Assembly (NCBI GenBank): GCA_015063165.1
Contig: SUSZ01000025.1
Coordinates: 1 to 36,814, forward strand
DNA length: 36,814 nt
Reading direction: 5' to 3'
DNA from: Thermoplasmata archaeon
GTDB taxonomy: Archaea; Thermoplasmatota; Thermoplasmata; Methanomassiliicoccales; Methanomethylophilaceae
Shown: one piece after another, positions 16,167 through 25,784 of the stretch
Layout of the letters: every line of letters begins with the position of its first letter
Position numbering within the stretch: position 1 is the first letter of the stretch
Program-made: the position numbers and the translations under genes
The notes under the pieces: generated by a model
The model's input: only the letters and a program-made list of their open reading frames with translations
The model's database searches: none
Told to the model about the DNA's origin: nothing

Positions 16167-17462
16167 ATGCCGATCGTATACACCTGTTTCAGCACGGACG
16201 TGATCCATGAGGGCCATCTGAACATCATAAGGGAAGCACAGAAGTATGGCGATGTCTACGTCGGTGTCCTGTCCGATTCTGCAACGGTGAAATACAACAA
16301 GTTCCCCACGGTCTCGTTCGAGAAGAGGCTGGAGCTCGTCAGAGGCATAGAGGGCGTCAAGAAAGTGGTCATACAGAACGACGTCATGTACGACAGGATC
16401 GTGGAAAGCCTGCATCCGGACTACATCATCCATGGAGACAACTGGGCCCAGGGCACACTGAAGGCTCTGCGCGACAATGCGGAGAAGCTGCTGTCGGCCT
16501 ACGGCGGGAAGGTAATCGACGTGCCGTACACCTACAGCGAGGCGGTCAGGCGCATCGACAACAAGATCAAGGAGAAGCTGTCGATGCCGGAGTACAGGCG
16601 CAAGCGCCTCAGGCAGCTCATAGGCATCCGCCGGATCGTGAAGGCCATGGAGGTCCACAGCGGCCTGACCGGGCTGATAGTGGAGAAGACCTTCGTGGAG
16701 AGGCAGGGGGAGCTGGACCAGTTCGACGCGATGTGGCTGAGCTCCCTGTGCGATTCGACGGCCAAAGGGAAGCCGGACATAGAGCTGGTGGACATGACCT
16801 CCCGTTTCAAGACCATAGACGACATAATGGACGTGACCACCAAGCCGATAATCTTCGACGGGGACACCGGCGGGCTGACCGAGCATTTCGTATACATGGT
16901 CCATACCCTGGAGAGGATGGGCGTGTCCGCGGTCATAATCGAGGACAAGATCGGCCTGAAGAAGAACTCCCTGTTCGGGACGGAGGTCCAGCAGACCCAG
17001 GACGACAAGGAGCATTTCTGCGAGAAGATAAGGGCGGGGAAGAGCGTCCAGCTCACGGACGACTTCATGATCATAGCCAGGATAGAGAGCCTGATCCTGG
17101 AGAAGGGGATGGACGACGCATTGGAGCGCGCCGAAGCCTACGTGGAAGCGGGAGCCGACGGGATAATGATCCACAGCAGGAAGAAGGATCCCGGCGAGGT
17201 GCTCGAATTCTGTGACACGTTCCATGCGGCTCACGCCGACGTCCCCATAGTCGTCGTGCCCTCCTCGTACAACACGATCACCGAGGAGGAGCTCGCGGAG
17301 CACGGGGTCAGCGTCGTCATATACGCCAACCAGCTGACCCGCAGCGCGTTCCCCGCGATGGAGAACGCCGCCAAGAGCATACTCATCCACCACAGGTCTA
17401 AAGAGATCGAGTCCGAGATGATGCCAATCAAGGACATCATAACGCTGATAGACGAGCTGTGA
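16167..17462 (+). CDS. pepM: Phosphoenolpyruvate mutase with N-terminal nucleotidyltransferase domain
   Basis: A 431-residue fusion. Residues 1-135 are a cytidylyltransferase-like Rossmann domain (YTCFSTDVIHEGHLNIIREA; HxGH at 14-17, IIHGDNW at 87-93). Residues about 150-431 are PEP mutase, with the diagnostic EDKIGLKKNS at 259-268, an exact EDK-x5-NS signature that separates the mutase from isocitrate-lyase relatives, and FDGDTGG at 230-236 for Mg binding. PEP mutase makes phosphonopyruvate from PEP, the first C-P bond step in almost all phosphonate biosynthesis. The equilibrium is unfavourable and needs the next enzyme, encoded 4 nt downstream. The first domain could be structural or could activate a phosphonate or its acceptor with CTP. 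Stop TGA. Codons look richer in G and C than in nearby genes, possibly a sign of transfer. Confidence 0.92.
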   Translation: MPIVYTCFSTDVIHEGHLNIIREAQKYGDVYVGVLSDSATVKYNKFPTVSFEKRLELVRGIEGVKKVVIQNDVMYDRIVESLHPDYIIHGDNWAQGTLKALRDNAEKLLSAYGGKVIDVPYTYSEAVRRIDNKIKEKLSMPEYRRKRLRQLIGIRRIVKAMEVHSGLTGLIVEKTFVERQGELDQFDAMWLSSLCDSTAKGKPDIELVDMTSRFKTIDDIMDVTTKPIIFDGDTGGLTEHFVYMVHTLERMGVSAVIIEDKIGLKKNSLFGTEVQQTQDDKEHFCEKIRAGKSVQLTDDFMIIARIESLILEKGMDDALERAEAYVEAGADGIMIHSRKKDPGEVLEFCDTFHAAHADVPIVVVPSSYNTITEEELAEHGVSVVIYANQLTRSAFPAMENAAKSILIHHRSKEIESEMMPIKDIITLIDEL

Positions 17463-17466
17463 TACG

Positions 17467-18588
17467 ATGCAGGTCGAATCTTTCGTGGAAGCGCTGGGAT
17501 CCGAATTCTTCGTAGGGGTGCCGGACTCCCAGCTCAGGCAGCTCTGCGACTACCTGTACGACGAGTACGGCATAGACGAGAGGCATCACATCATCGCGGC
17601 CAACGAGGGCAACTGCGTCGGGATAGCCGCAGGCTACCACCTGGCGACCGGGAAGGTGCCGGTGGTCTACATGCAGAACAGCGGCGAGGGGAACATCGTG
17701 AATCCGGTCGCGTCTCTTCTGAACGAGGCAGTCTACGCCATCCCCTGCATATTCGTGGTGGGATGGAGAGGGGAGCCGGGGGTGCACGACGAGCCCCAGC
17801 ACGCGTTCCAGGGCAGGATCACCCGCGAGCTGCTCGACCTCCTGGACATCGACCACATGGTCGTCGACTCGAGCACCGACGCCGACGACGTGAGAAACGC
17901 CCTGGACCTCTGGAAGGAGCCCCTGTCGTCGGGGAAGCAGGTGGCGTTCGTGGTACGCAAGGGCGCCTTCGAGTACGGGAACAAGGTGAATTACTCTAAC
18001 GACTGCACCATAGTCCGCGAGGACGCCGTCGGGGCTATCGCGAAAGCGGCCGACGGGGGCCTCATCGTATCCACGACGGGGAAGATCTCCCGCGAGCTAT
18101 ACGAGTACAGGGACAGGAACGGCCAGGCGCACGGGAGCGACTTCCTCACCGTCGGGTCCATGGGCCACTGCTCGTCGATAGCCCTCGGAGTCGCGATCAA
18201 CCGCCCGGACAGGAAGGTCTGGTGCATCGACGGCGACGGCTCGGCTCTGATGCACATGGGATCGCTGGGGGTGGCGGCCTCCGTGGCGCCCAGGAACATG
18301 GTGCACGTGGTGATCAACAACGGGTCGCACGAGACCGTCGGCGGCATGCCCACAGTATCCAGGACGATGGACCTCGTCAAGGTCGCATCGGCCTGCGGGT
18401 ATCCGAAAGCCGTCAGCGTCTCGGACAGGGGCGAGCTGGACCAGGTCCTCGAGGAGGCCCGCGGCAGCGACGTGCTGACGTTCGTCGAGATCAGATGCGC
18501 CATCGGATCCAGGAAGGACCTCGGCAGGCCCAAGACCTCCGCGATAGAGAACAAAAACTCGTTTATGAAGACAATCGGTTCGATGTGA
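17467..18588 (+). CDS. ppd: Phosphonopyruvate decarboxylase
   Basis: A 373-residue thiamine-diphosphate enzyme that converts phosphonopyruvate to phosphonoacetaldehyde and CO2, pulling the PEP mutase reaction forward. The N-terminal (Pyr) domain has VGVPDSQLRQLCDYL and the catalytic Glu in AANEGNCVGIAAGYHLATGK; the C-terminal (PP) domain has the ThDP motif DGDGSALMHMGSLG ... VINN (about residues 257-289). The GSMGHCSSIALG segment precedes it, as in Fom2/Ppd proteins. It begins 4 nt after pepM and is followed by the transaminase fusion, so the three genes form one operon. Stop TGA. Confidence 0.93.
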   Translation: MQVESFVEALGSEFFVGVPDSQLRQLCDYLYDEYGIDERHHIIAANEGNCVGIAAGYHLATGKVPVVYMQNSGEGNIVNPVASLLNEAVYAIPCIFVVGWRGEPGVHDEPQHAFQGRITRELLDLLDIDHMVVDSSTDADDVRNALDLWKEPLSSGKQVAFVVRKGAFEYGNKVNYSNDCTIVREDAVGAIAKAADGGLIVSTTGKISRELYEYRDRNGQAHGSDFLTVGSMGHCSSIALGVAINRPDRKVWCIDGDGSALMHMGSLGVAASVAPRNMVHVVINNGSHETVGGMPTVSRTMDLVKVASACGYPKAVSVSDRGELDQVLEEARGSDVLTFVEIRCAIGSRKDLGRPKTSAIENKNSFMKTIGSM

Positions 18589-18597
18589 GTGAGCGCA

Positions 18598-20433
18598 ATG
18601 ATAAGACAGGCTGTGATAATGGCTGCTGGTCTCGGATCCAGGTTGAAAGAGAGAACCGCCGCGATGCCCAAGGGCTTCCTCGAGTTCGACGGCGTGCCCA
18701 TCATCGAGATGTCGGTGCGGAAGCTGATAGCGGCGGGCATCGAGGAGATAGTCATCGGCACCGGCCACTGCTCGGAGGCCTTCGACGCGCTGTCCAGGAG
18801 GTACGGCTGCATTACCCTCGTGAAGAACGAGGAGTACGCGAGCACCGGCAGCATGTACACGCTGTCCCGCTGCGCCGAGAGGATACGCGGGGACTTCCTC
18901 CTGCTGGAGTCCGACCTGATCTACGACAGCATCGGCCTGAGGGTGCTGATCAACGACCCCCACAGGGACGTCGTGCTCGCGTCCGGCGCTACTAACTCGG
19001 GCGACGAGGTCTATCTCGAGTGCGACGAGGGGCACTTCCTCAGGGGCAACTCCAAGAGGAGGGAGGAGCTGGGCTCCGTCTACGGCGAGCTCGTCGGCAT
19101 ATCGAAGCTCACCAAGGACACGGTTCGGAAGATGATCGAGCACATGGTGAGGAACATGGGCTCCGCCCCGAAGATGGACTACGAGGCCGCGCTCTCCTAC
19201 GTCTCGTCCAGGTGCTCTCCTGTATTCGTCCGCAAGGTGGAGTTCTACACCTGGTGCGAGATCGACGACGAGTCCCATCTCGAGAGGGCGCGGAAGGCCG
19301 TCTACCCCCACGTCAGGGAGAACGAGGAGATAAGGCGCGTGAGGAGGGAGGTCCTCCTCAACCCCGGCCCTGCCACCACCACCGACAGCGTGAAGGAGGC
19401 GCAGGTCCAGACCGACATCTGCCCCCGCGAGCACGAGTTCGGGGACGTCATGGAGTGGGTCGCCGACGAGCTGGCCCTGATGGTCGGCGCTCCCGGACGC
19501 GTCAAGGCGGTCCTGTTCGGAGGGTCCGGCACCGCCGGGGACGAGGTGATGATCTCCTCCTGCATCCCCGATGGCTCCAGGACGCTGATCGTGAACAACG
19601 GCGCCTACGGGAAGAGGCTGGCCAGGATCGCCGACATATACGGTCTGGAATACGACGAGTTCGAGAGCGACGGAACGCAACCCCTCGACGCGGAAGCCGT
19701 GAAGAGGAGGATCTCCTCCGGAGGGTACACCCACCTCGTCATCGTGTACCACGAGACGACCACCGGGCTGCTGAACCCCGTGCCGGAGATCTGCAGGCAC
19801 TGCAAGGCCAACGGCGTGACGACCATAGTGGACGCCGTGAGCGCCTTCTGCGCCGTGCCCATCGACATGGACGAGGACGGCATCGACTTCATGTCCTCCA
19901 CCTCCAACAAGAACATCCAGGGGATGGCGGGGCTGGCGTTCGTGTTCTGCAGGACGGAGGCCCTGGAGTCCATAAAGCCGTACCCGATGCGCAACTACTA
20001 CCTCAACCTGTACGACCAGCACGCCTACTTCGAGAGGACCCACCAGACCCGCTTCACCCCTCCTGTCCAGACGTACTACGCCCTGAGGCAGGCGATCATC
20101 GAGGCCAAGGTCGAGACCATAGAGAGCAGGTACTCGCGGTACACCGCCTGCTGGAGGATACTGATCGAGGGCCTCGAGAGGCTGGGGCTGAGGTACCTGG
20201 TGCCGATCGAGGCGCAGTCCCGCCTCATCGTGACGGTCTGCAACCCCGAGTCGGAGAGGTACGACTTCGAGACGATGCACGACTTCATGCGTGACAACGG
20301 GTTCACGATATACCCCGGCAAGCTGAGCGACCACCCGACCTTCAGGATCGCTAACATCGGCGACATCCAGCCCGAGGAGATGTCCCGTTTCATCGACCTT
20401 CTGAAGACGTATCTGGACGAGATAAACGGATGA
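18598..20433 (+). CDS. CTP:phosphonate cytidylyltransferase fused to 2-aminoethylphosphonate transaminase (PntC-AEPT)
   Basis: A 611-residue bifunctional protein. Residues 1-240 are a sugar-nucleotidyltransferase fold of the LicC/PntC kind: MAAGLGSRLKERTAAMPKGF at 8-27, LLESDLIYD, and EFYTWCEIDDESHLERA. Residues about 250-611 are a class V PLP aminotransferase like PhnW: LLNPGPATTTDSV, GSGTAGDEVMIS, VDAVSAFCAVPIDMD and the PLP lysine K438 in STSNKNIQG. The transaminase makes 2-aminoethylphosphonate (AEP) from phosphonoacetaldehyde; PntC makes CMP-AEP for transfer to lipid or glycan. PntC-AEPT fusions are known from bacteria such as Treponema. I prefer the ATG at 18598 (MIRQAVIMAAG); a GTG at 18589 would add three residues. 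No transferase for CMP-AEP is seen nearby. Confidence 0.9.
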   Translation: MIRQAVIMAAGLGSRLKERTAAMPKGFLEFDGVPIIEMSVRKLIAAGIEEIVIGTGHCSEAFDALSRRYGCITLVKNEEYASTGSMYTLSRCAERIRGDFLLLESDLIYDSIGLRVLINDPHRDVVLASGATNSGDEVYLECDEGHFLRGNSKRREELGSVYGELVGISKLTKDTVRKMIEHMVRNMGSAPKMDYEAALSYVSSRCSPVFVRKVEFYTWCEIDDESHLERARKAVYPHVRENEEIRRVRREVLLNPGPATTTDSVKEAQVQTDICPREHEFGDVMEWVADELALMVGAPGRVKAVLFGGSGTAGDEVMISSCIPDGSRTLIVNNGAYGKRLARIADIYGLEYDEFESDGTQPLDAEAVKRRISSGGYTHLVIVYHETTTGLLNPVPEICRHCKANGVTTIVDAVSAFCAVPIDMDEDGIDFMSSTSNKNIQGMAGLAFVFCRTEALESIKPYPMRNYYLNLYDQHAYFERTHQTRFTPPVQTYYALRQAIIEAKVETIESRYSRYTACWRILIEGLERLGLRYLVPIEAQSRLIVTVCNPESERYDFETMHDFMRDNGFTIYPGKLSDHPTFRIANIGDIQPEEMSRFIDLLKTYLDEING

Positions 20434-20577
20434 GCCAGGCCGAAAGGAGCCAGGCTGGTTCCGGTCCATGTGAACCGGCTCCAGCCGTCCTTCCGAGAGC
20501 AGGAGGGTTTTCGGTCATCCCCTCCAAACCATTATGTTCGGTTTCATCGTAGACCGTTCGAATCGGAGGCGTTGCAC

Positions 20578-21801
20578 ATGGACCAGATCATCATCCACGT
20601 CGACATGGATGCTTTCTACGCTTCCGTAGAGGCCCGCGACAACCCTGGTCTGAGGGGGAAGCCTCTGATAATCGGCTCCATGCCCTACGAGAGAGGGGTG
20701 GTGGCCACCTGCAGCTACGAGGCGAGGAAGTTCGGCGTCCATTCCGCCATGAACATCAAGGAAGCGTACAGGCTCTGCCCTGACGGCATATACATGCATC
20801 CGAACTTCGTGAAGTACAAGGGGGTGTCCGAGCAGCTTCACGAGATCTGGAACTCCTATGCCACCGCATCCGAGACCATAGCCTTGGACGAGGCCTTCCT
20901 GGACGTCACCGAGACGGCCGGATCGATCGACAGGGCCAGGGAGATGGCCCTCGAGATCAAGAAAAGGACCCGCGACGAGCTCGGACTGACCTGCTCCGTA
21001 GGCCTTGCATACTCCAAATCTGCGGCGAAGACAGCGAGCGAGGAGAAGAAGCCAGACGGCTATTTCGAGATCCTCACTCCTCAGGACTTCGTCGACCTGG
21101 TGATAGACCGCGATGTGAGGGTCCTCTTCACCGTAGGCGCCAGGACCGCTGACAAGCTCTACGGGGCGGGCATAAACACTGTGAGCGACCTCCTGAGCAG
21201 GGAGGACGAGGTGGTCGGGCTCCTGGGAAGGCAGGGGAAGATGCTGATCCAGCTCGCCCGCGGCATCGACGACAGGAAGGTGGTCCCTTACAGGCCGGAG
21301 GATGCCAAGTCCGTGAGCCGCGAGATCACGTTCCAGGAGGACGTCCACGACTACAAGCTCCTGGAGGACGTCCTTCTGCTGATGTCCATGAGCGTCATCG
21401 AGCGCGCCAGACGTCACCATCTGCGCGGGAGCGGCGTTGTTCTGAAGCTCACGTACACCAACATGAAGAGCATCACCAGGTCGAGGGTCACCAACCATTG
21501 CGACGATGCGCTGTCCATCCAGAAGGAGGCCGTGGATATGCTGTACTCCCTGAAGAAGCACGGGGTGAGGCTGATCGGGGTAGGCATCTACAACCTCTCC
21601 AACAGCAGGACGAAGCAGCTGACCCTGGACGACGCCATCAGCATATTCCGCAAGGACGGGGACGAGGAGCTGGACAAGGCCCTCGCGGAGATGAGCGGAC
21701 GCTACGGCATCGACTTCTCTCCTGATTCCGAGCACATCTACCGTGTGGACTCCCTCCACAGCCTCGTAGAGGAGATGAGGGTCCGCAGGGTTTACGGATG
21801 A
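20578..21801 (+). CDS. dinB: DNA polymerase IV (Y-family)
   Basis: A 407-residue Y-family translesion polymerase. HVDMDAFYASVE at 7-18 holds the first metal-binding Asp; the second acidic pair is in ALDEAFLDV (about 102-110). The finger/thumb region SVGLAYSKSAAKTASEEKKP and the HhH segment GVGxxTADKLYGAGINTVSDLL are typical, and the little-finger domain fills 240-350. It bypasses damaged bases at the cost of fidelity. GGAGG lies 8 nt before the ATG at 20578, which decides this start over in-frame codons further upstream. A single gene, 144 bp after the phosphonate operon. Stop TGA. Confidence 0.93.
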   Translation: MDQIIIHVDMDAFYASVEARDNPGLRGKPLIIGSMPYERGVVATCSYEARKFGVHSAMNIKEAYRLCPDGIYMHPNFVKYKGVSEQLHEIWNSYATASETIALDEAFLDVTETAGSIDRAREMALEIKKRTRDELGLTCSVGLAYSKSAAKTASEEKKPDGYFEILTPQDFVDLVIDRDVRVLFTVGARTADKLYGAGINTVSDLLSREDEVVGLLGRQGKMLIQLARGIDDRKVVPYRPEDAKSVSREITFQEDVHDYKLLEDVLLLMSMSVIERARRHHLRGSGVVLKLTYTNMKSITRSRVTNHCDDALSIQKEAVDMLYSLKKHGVRLIGVGIYNLSNSRTKQLTLDDAISIFRKDGDEELDKALAEMSGRYGIDFSPDSEHIYRVDSLHSLVEEMRVRRVYG

Positions 21802-21827
21802 GACTTATCTATGCTGGTTCTGTCCCT

Positions 21828-21853
21828 ATTGATGTACTATTTTATACATCAAT
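21828..21853. promoter_or_regulatory. Operator-like palindrome upstream of the trp operon
   Basis: Perfect 9-bp inverted repeat ATTGATGTA-N8-TACATCAAT, followed at 21861-21870 by a related half-site TTGATACATA. It lies 20-45 bp upstream of the trp TATA box. Some methanogens regulate trp genes through TGTACA-type boxes bound by TrpY; the half-site TGTA/TACA resembles those, but the regulator here is unknown. Confidence 0.55.
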
Positions 21854-21872
21854 CCATTTTTTGATACATAGG

Positions 21873-21880
21873 TTTATATT
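21873..21880 (+). promoter_or_regulatory. TATA box of the trp operon
   Basis: TTTATATT, 68 bp before the trpE ATG, in an A+T-rich stretch. Expected transcription start near 21903. The palindrome and half-site lie just upstream. Confidence 0.6.
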
Positions 21881-21947
21881 CAATTGGTCTATTGTCTATG
21901 ATGCTTAGAAATAATCATTATTGAACAAAAACATTCAAAGTGATACC

Positions 21948-23405
21948 ATGGAACCGACTCTGGAAGAAGTATTGAAGATCGCCGCCGACGGGAGGTACAA
22001 GAAGTGCCCCGTCTGTCGCAGGATAACCTCCGACAGGACCCCCGCCGAGCTGGCTAAGGTGCTCATGAACGTATCCAACCATTGCTTTCTGTTGGAAAGC
22101 GTCGATGAGGACAAGAACTGGGGACGCTACTCCTTCCTCGGATACGATCCTTCCATGGCTATCTCCTGCAAGAACAAGACCATGCGCATCGGGGACCTGG
22201 AGATCTTCACGGACGACCCCGCTTCCTTCGTGCGCCAAGTGGTGGAGGCCCGCAGGAGCCCCAGGATACCTGGGCTCCCTTCCTTCACCGGAGGGCTTGT
22301 CGGATATTTCGCATACGATTACATGAAATACGCCGAGCCTTCCCTGAAGCTGAACGCGAAGGACGATGAAGGCTTCCAGGACCTGGACCTCATGGTGTTC
22401 GACAAGGTCATCGCCTTCGACAACTCCGACGGCAGCATCGTCCTGATATCCAACATCGATCTGAAAGACCCCGAGACCGCCTACAACATGGCCCAGATGG
22501 ACCTGGACCAGATGGAGAGGCTAGTCAAGGAGGGAGAGATGAAGACCGGCATACACGGCCGTCTGACCTCCGATGTGAGGGCTCTCTTCGATCATGACAA
22601 GTTCTGCTCCATGGTGGAGGAGGCCAAGCGCCACATCTTCGAGGGAGACATATTCCAGGTCGTCCTCTCCAACCGTCTTGAGGCGGACTTCGAGGGAAGC
22701 CTGTTCGACACTTACATGGCCCTCAGGAACATCAACCCGTCCCCGTACATGTTCTACTTCTCCGGAACCGACATGGAGGTCGCCGGAGCGTCTCCCGAGA
22801 CCCTGGTGAAGCTGGAGGACGGCGTTCTCCACACCTTCCCCCTGGCCGGCACCCGCCGCCGTGGGAAGACCCCCGAGGAGGACCTGCAGCTCGAGGAGGA
22901 CCTCCTCGCCGACGAGAAGGAGCTGGCCGAGCACAACATGCTCGTGGACCTCGGACGCAACGACATCGGCAGGATCGCCAAGTTCGGAACCGTAGAGGTC
23001 GAGAAATACCACTCCATCCAGAGGTTCTCCCACGTCATGCACATCGGTTCCACCGTACGCGGGGAGATAAGGGAGGACAAGGACGCCCTGGACGCCATCG
23101 GCTCCATCCTTCCCGCTGGAACCCTCTCCGGAGCTCCCAAGATCATGGCCAGCCGCCTGATCAACAAGCTCGAGAACAACAAGAGGGGAATCTACGGCGG
23201 AGCCATCGGATACATCGATTTCACCGGAAACCTGGACACCGCCATCGCCATACGCATAGCGTACAAGAAGAACGGCAAGGTGTTCGTCCGCAGCGGAGCA
23301 GGGATAGTCGCAGACTCGGTTCCTGAGAAGGAGTACAAGGAGTGTCTGGACAAGGCCGCCGCTGTCATAACCGCCCTGCAGAAGGCAGGAGGCGATTCCC
23401 AATGA
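21948..23405 (+). CDS. trpE: Anthranilate synthase component I
   Basis: A 485-residue chorismate-binding enzyme that, with TrpG, makes anthranilate from chorismate and glutamine. Features include [20 protein letters not shown] near the N-terminus (the LLES feedback-inhibition site for tryptophan), [20 protein letters not shown], and [18 protein letters not shown] with [20 protein letters not shown] and [17 protein letters not shown] in the catalytic core. I use the ATG at 21948 ([12 protein letters not shown]); a TTG at 21921 is in frame but less likely. First gene of a seven-gene trp operon. The stop overlaps trpG by ATGA. Confidence 0.95.
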   Translation: MEPTLEEVLKIAADGRYKKCPVCRRITSDRTPAELAKVLMNVSNHCFLLESVDEDKNWGRYSFLGYDPSMAISCKNKTMRIGDLEIFTDDPASFVRQVVEARRSPRIPGLPSFTGGLVGYFAYDYMKYAEPSLKLNAKDDEGFQDLDLMVFDKVIAFDNSDGSIVLISNIDLKDPETAYNMAQMDLDQMERLVKEGEMKTGIHGRLTSDVRALFDHDKFCSMVEEAKRHIFEGDIFQVVLSNRLEADFEGSLFDTYMALRNINPSPYMFYFSGTDMEVAGASPETLVKLEDGVLHTFPLAGTRRRGKTPEEDLQLEEDLLADEKELAEHNMLVDLGRNDIGRIAKFGTVEVEKYHSIQRFSHVMHIGSTVRGEIREDKDALDAIGSILPAGTLSGAPKIMASRLINKLENNKRGIYGGAIGYIDFTGNLDTAIAIRIAYKKNGKVFVRSGAGIVADSVPEKEYKECLDKAAAVITALQKAGGDSQ

Positions 23406-23995
23406 TTCTAATAATAGACAACTACGACAGCTTCACATACAATCTCTACCAGCTGGTGGGCTCCATCTGTCCAGACATAAAGGTAGTCAGGAACGACGAG
23501 GTCACCGCGGACCAGGTCAGCTTCATGAGGCCCGAGGCGATCATCATCTCCCCCGGTCCCGGACGCCCCGAGGATGCAGGGGAATGCATCAAGATCGTAA
23601 GGAAGGTGGGCTCCAGATGCCCCCTGCTCGGAGTCTGCCTCGGACACCAGGCCATCTGCCAGGCTCTCGGCGGAGACGTCGTCCACGCCCGCAGGCTGAT
23701 GCATGGGAAGCAGTCGAGGATAAGGATCGTCGGAAAGGACCCCATGTTCGAGGGGCTTCCCGAGGAGATCGACGTGGCGCGCTACCACTCGCTCGCCGCG
23801 GATCCCGACACCCTTCCGGAATGCCTCGAGGTCACCGCTCTCTCCGAGGACGGGGAGATCATGGCCGTCAAGCACCGCATATATCCGATCCACGGGGTCC
23901 AGTTCCATCCCGAGTCCATACTCACTCCGGACGGAAGGGCCATGATGATCGGGTTCCTCAAGACCGCTGGGGTCAGGATGGAGGGTGTCGAATGA
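23402..23995 (+). CDS. trpG: Anthranilate synthase component II (glutamine amidotransferase)
   Basis: A 197-residue class I glutamine amidotransferase that supplies ammonia to Trp[18 protein letters not shown] opens the protein; the nucleophilic Cys is in [17 protein letters not shown]; His and Glu of the triad are in [14 protein letters not shown]. Not fused to TrpD. It overlaps trpE and trpD by ATGA at both ends, which suggests translational coupling. Stop TGA. Confidence 0.95.
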   Translation: MILIIDNYDSFTYNLYQLVGSICPDIKVVRNDEVTADQVSFMRPEAIIISPGPGRPEDAGECIKIVRKVGSRCPLLGVCLGHQAICQALGGDVVHARRLMHGKQSRIRIVGKDPMFEGLPEEIDVARYHSLAADPDTLPECLEVTALSEDGEIMAVKHRIYPIHGVQFHPESILTPDGRAMMIGFLKTAGVRMEGVE

Positions 23996-25005
23996 TAAAG
24001 GACGCCATCATCAAGATTGTCGACAAGCAGGACCTGACCTACGACGAGGCCTACCAGGTGATGAACGAGATCATGACCGGACAGACCACCCCTACCCAGA
24101 ACGCCGCCTATCTTGCCGCGCTCTCCACCAAGAGCACCAAGGCCGAGACGATCGCGGAGATCGCTGGGAGCGCAGCAGCGATGAGGGACGGAGCGATACA
24201 GTTCGACAACCCCTACGAGACTCTGGACATCGTCGGGACCGGAGGGGACGGCTCTCACAGTTTCAACATCTCGTCCACCTCGGCGCTGGTGATCGCCTCT
24301 TCCGGCATCAAGGTCGCCAAGCACGGTAACCGCGCGGCGTCGTCCAAGAGCGGCTCCGCCGACGTCCTGGAGGCTCTAGGAATTTCCCTGGACCAGGACA
24401 CTCAGAAGGCCACGAAGCTCCTCGACGATCCCGGGATCTGCTTCCTCTTCGCCCAGAAGTACCACCCTTCGATGAAGTACGTCGGAGCGCTCAGGAAGGA
24501 GCTGGGCATCCGGACAGTGTTCAACATCCTCGGTCCTCTCACCAACCCTGCCAAGCCGAAGTACCAGGTCCTCGGTGTCTATGACCCTCTGCTGATCGAG
24601 CCTCTGGCCCATGTCATGACCACGCTCGGGGTCAAGAGAGGGATGGTGGTATACGGGAACGACCGCATGGACGAGCTCTCTATATCTGATTCCACCACCG
24701 TCTGCGAGTTCGACGACGGGAAGTACGAGGTCCACATCCTTTCTCCGAAGGATTTCGGGCTGAAGATGGGAAAGAAGGCCGATGTAGTAGGCGGCACCGC
24801 CGAGGAGAACGCCCGCATAACCTTGGACATCCTCTCCGGAAAGAAGGGGGCGAAGAGGGATGTGGTCCTGATGAATTCGGCGGCAGGCCTTTATTGCGCA
24901 GGAAAAGCATCCGACCTCAAGGAGGGAGCGGAGATCGCTGCCAACCTCATCGACGAAGGCAAGGCGATGGAGCTCCTGGAAAGGTACAGGGCGGCCAGCA
25001 GATGA
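23992..25005 (+). CDS. trpD: Anthranilate phosphoribosyltransferase
   Basis: A 337-residue enzyme that transfers phosphoribose from PRPP to anthranilate. PRPP-binding [40 protein letters not shown] and [11 protein letters not shown] are all present. N-terminal helices ([25 protein letters not shown]) fit the family. ATGA overlaps with trpG and trpC. Stop TGA. Confidence 0.95.
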   Translation: MIKDAIIKIVDKQDLTYDEAYQVMNEIMTGQTTPTQNAAYLAALSTKSTKAETIAEIAGSAAAMRDGAIQFDNPYETLDIVGTGGDGSHSFNISSTSALVIASSGIKVAKHGNRAASSKSGSADVLEALGISLDQDTQKATKLLDDPGICFLFAQKYHPSMKYVGALRKELGIRTVFNILGPLTNPAKPKYQVLGVYDPLLIEPLAHVMTTLGVKRGMVVYGNDRMDELSISDSTTVCEFDDGKYEVHILSPKDFGLKMGKKADVVGGTAEENARITLDILSGKKGAKRDVVLMNSAAGLYCAGKASDLKEGAEIAANLIDEGKAMELLERYRAASR

Positions 25006-25784
25006 CGGTCCTGGACGAGCTAGCCGAAGAGGCGCGGAGGAGAGTGGAACGCTCCAGGAAGGAGGTTTCCATCGAAGAGCTGAAGAGAAGATGTTCCGAG
25101 ATGCCTCCACGCGGATTCCCCTTCGAGGATGCTCTCAGGAAGGACGGCACGTCCTTCATATGCGAGGTCAAGAAGGCTTCGCCGTCGAAAGGAGTGATCG
25201 CAGAGAACTTTCCCTATCTGGAGATAGCCGAGGACTACGAGCGTGCCGGAGCGTCCTGCATATCGGTTCTGACCGAGCCCAGCCGCTTCCTCGGCGACAT
25301 AAAGTACCTGGCAGAAATCGCTGAGGCCGTTGGAATCCCTGTTCTCCGCAAGGACTTCGTGGTCGATGAGTATATGGTCTACGAGGCCAGGTGCGCAGGA
25401 GCATCTGCGGTCCTGCTGATATGCTCTATCCTCGACGAAAGCCAGCTAAAGAGCCTCATTGGGCTTTGCGATAGCCTGTCCTTATCGGCTCTGGTCGAGG
25501 CTCATGACGAGGACGAGGTGAGGAAAGCGCTCAGATGCGGAGCCAGGGTCCTGGGTGTGAATAACCGTGACCTCAGGGATTTCTCCGTGGACCACCGCAA
25601 TTGTCTCAGGCTGCGCCCCCTAGTCCCTGACGATGTCCTATTTGTAGCCGAAAGTGGAATAAAGAGCCGCTAGGATATCGAGGACCTAGAAATGAACGGC
25701 GTAGATGCCGTTCTGATAGGTGAGATATTGATGCGTGCTGACGACCGCTGCGCCAAGCTGCGCGAGCTGAGGCGCTTAACATGA
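25002..25784 (+). CDS. trpC: Indole-3-glycerol phosphate synthase, read through an in-frame TAG
   Basis: A 260-residue TIM barrel that closes the indole ring from carboxyphenylamino-deoxyribulose phosphate. [53 protein letters not shown] and [12 protein letters not shown] match strands 1-7. The frame reads [10 protein letters not shown] and then meets TAG at 25671-25673 (codon 224), continuing [20 protein letters not shown] to TGA at 25782-25784. The part after TAG contains the last barrel strand (VDAVLIGE), which binds substrate phosphate and cannot be dispensable, so the TAG must be decoded, presumably as pyrrolysine. Homologues usually have Glu or Ala there. Only with read-through does trpC meet trpF by ATGA, as at every earlier junction in the operon. 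Confidence 0.93.

Noticed and set aside
18097-20469. Very long open frame on the minus strand opposite the phosphonate genes
   Set aside because: It is an artefact of high G+C codon use in ppd and pntC-AEPT; its protein has no family motifs and low complexity in Val, Leu, His, Arg.
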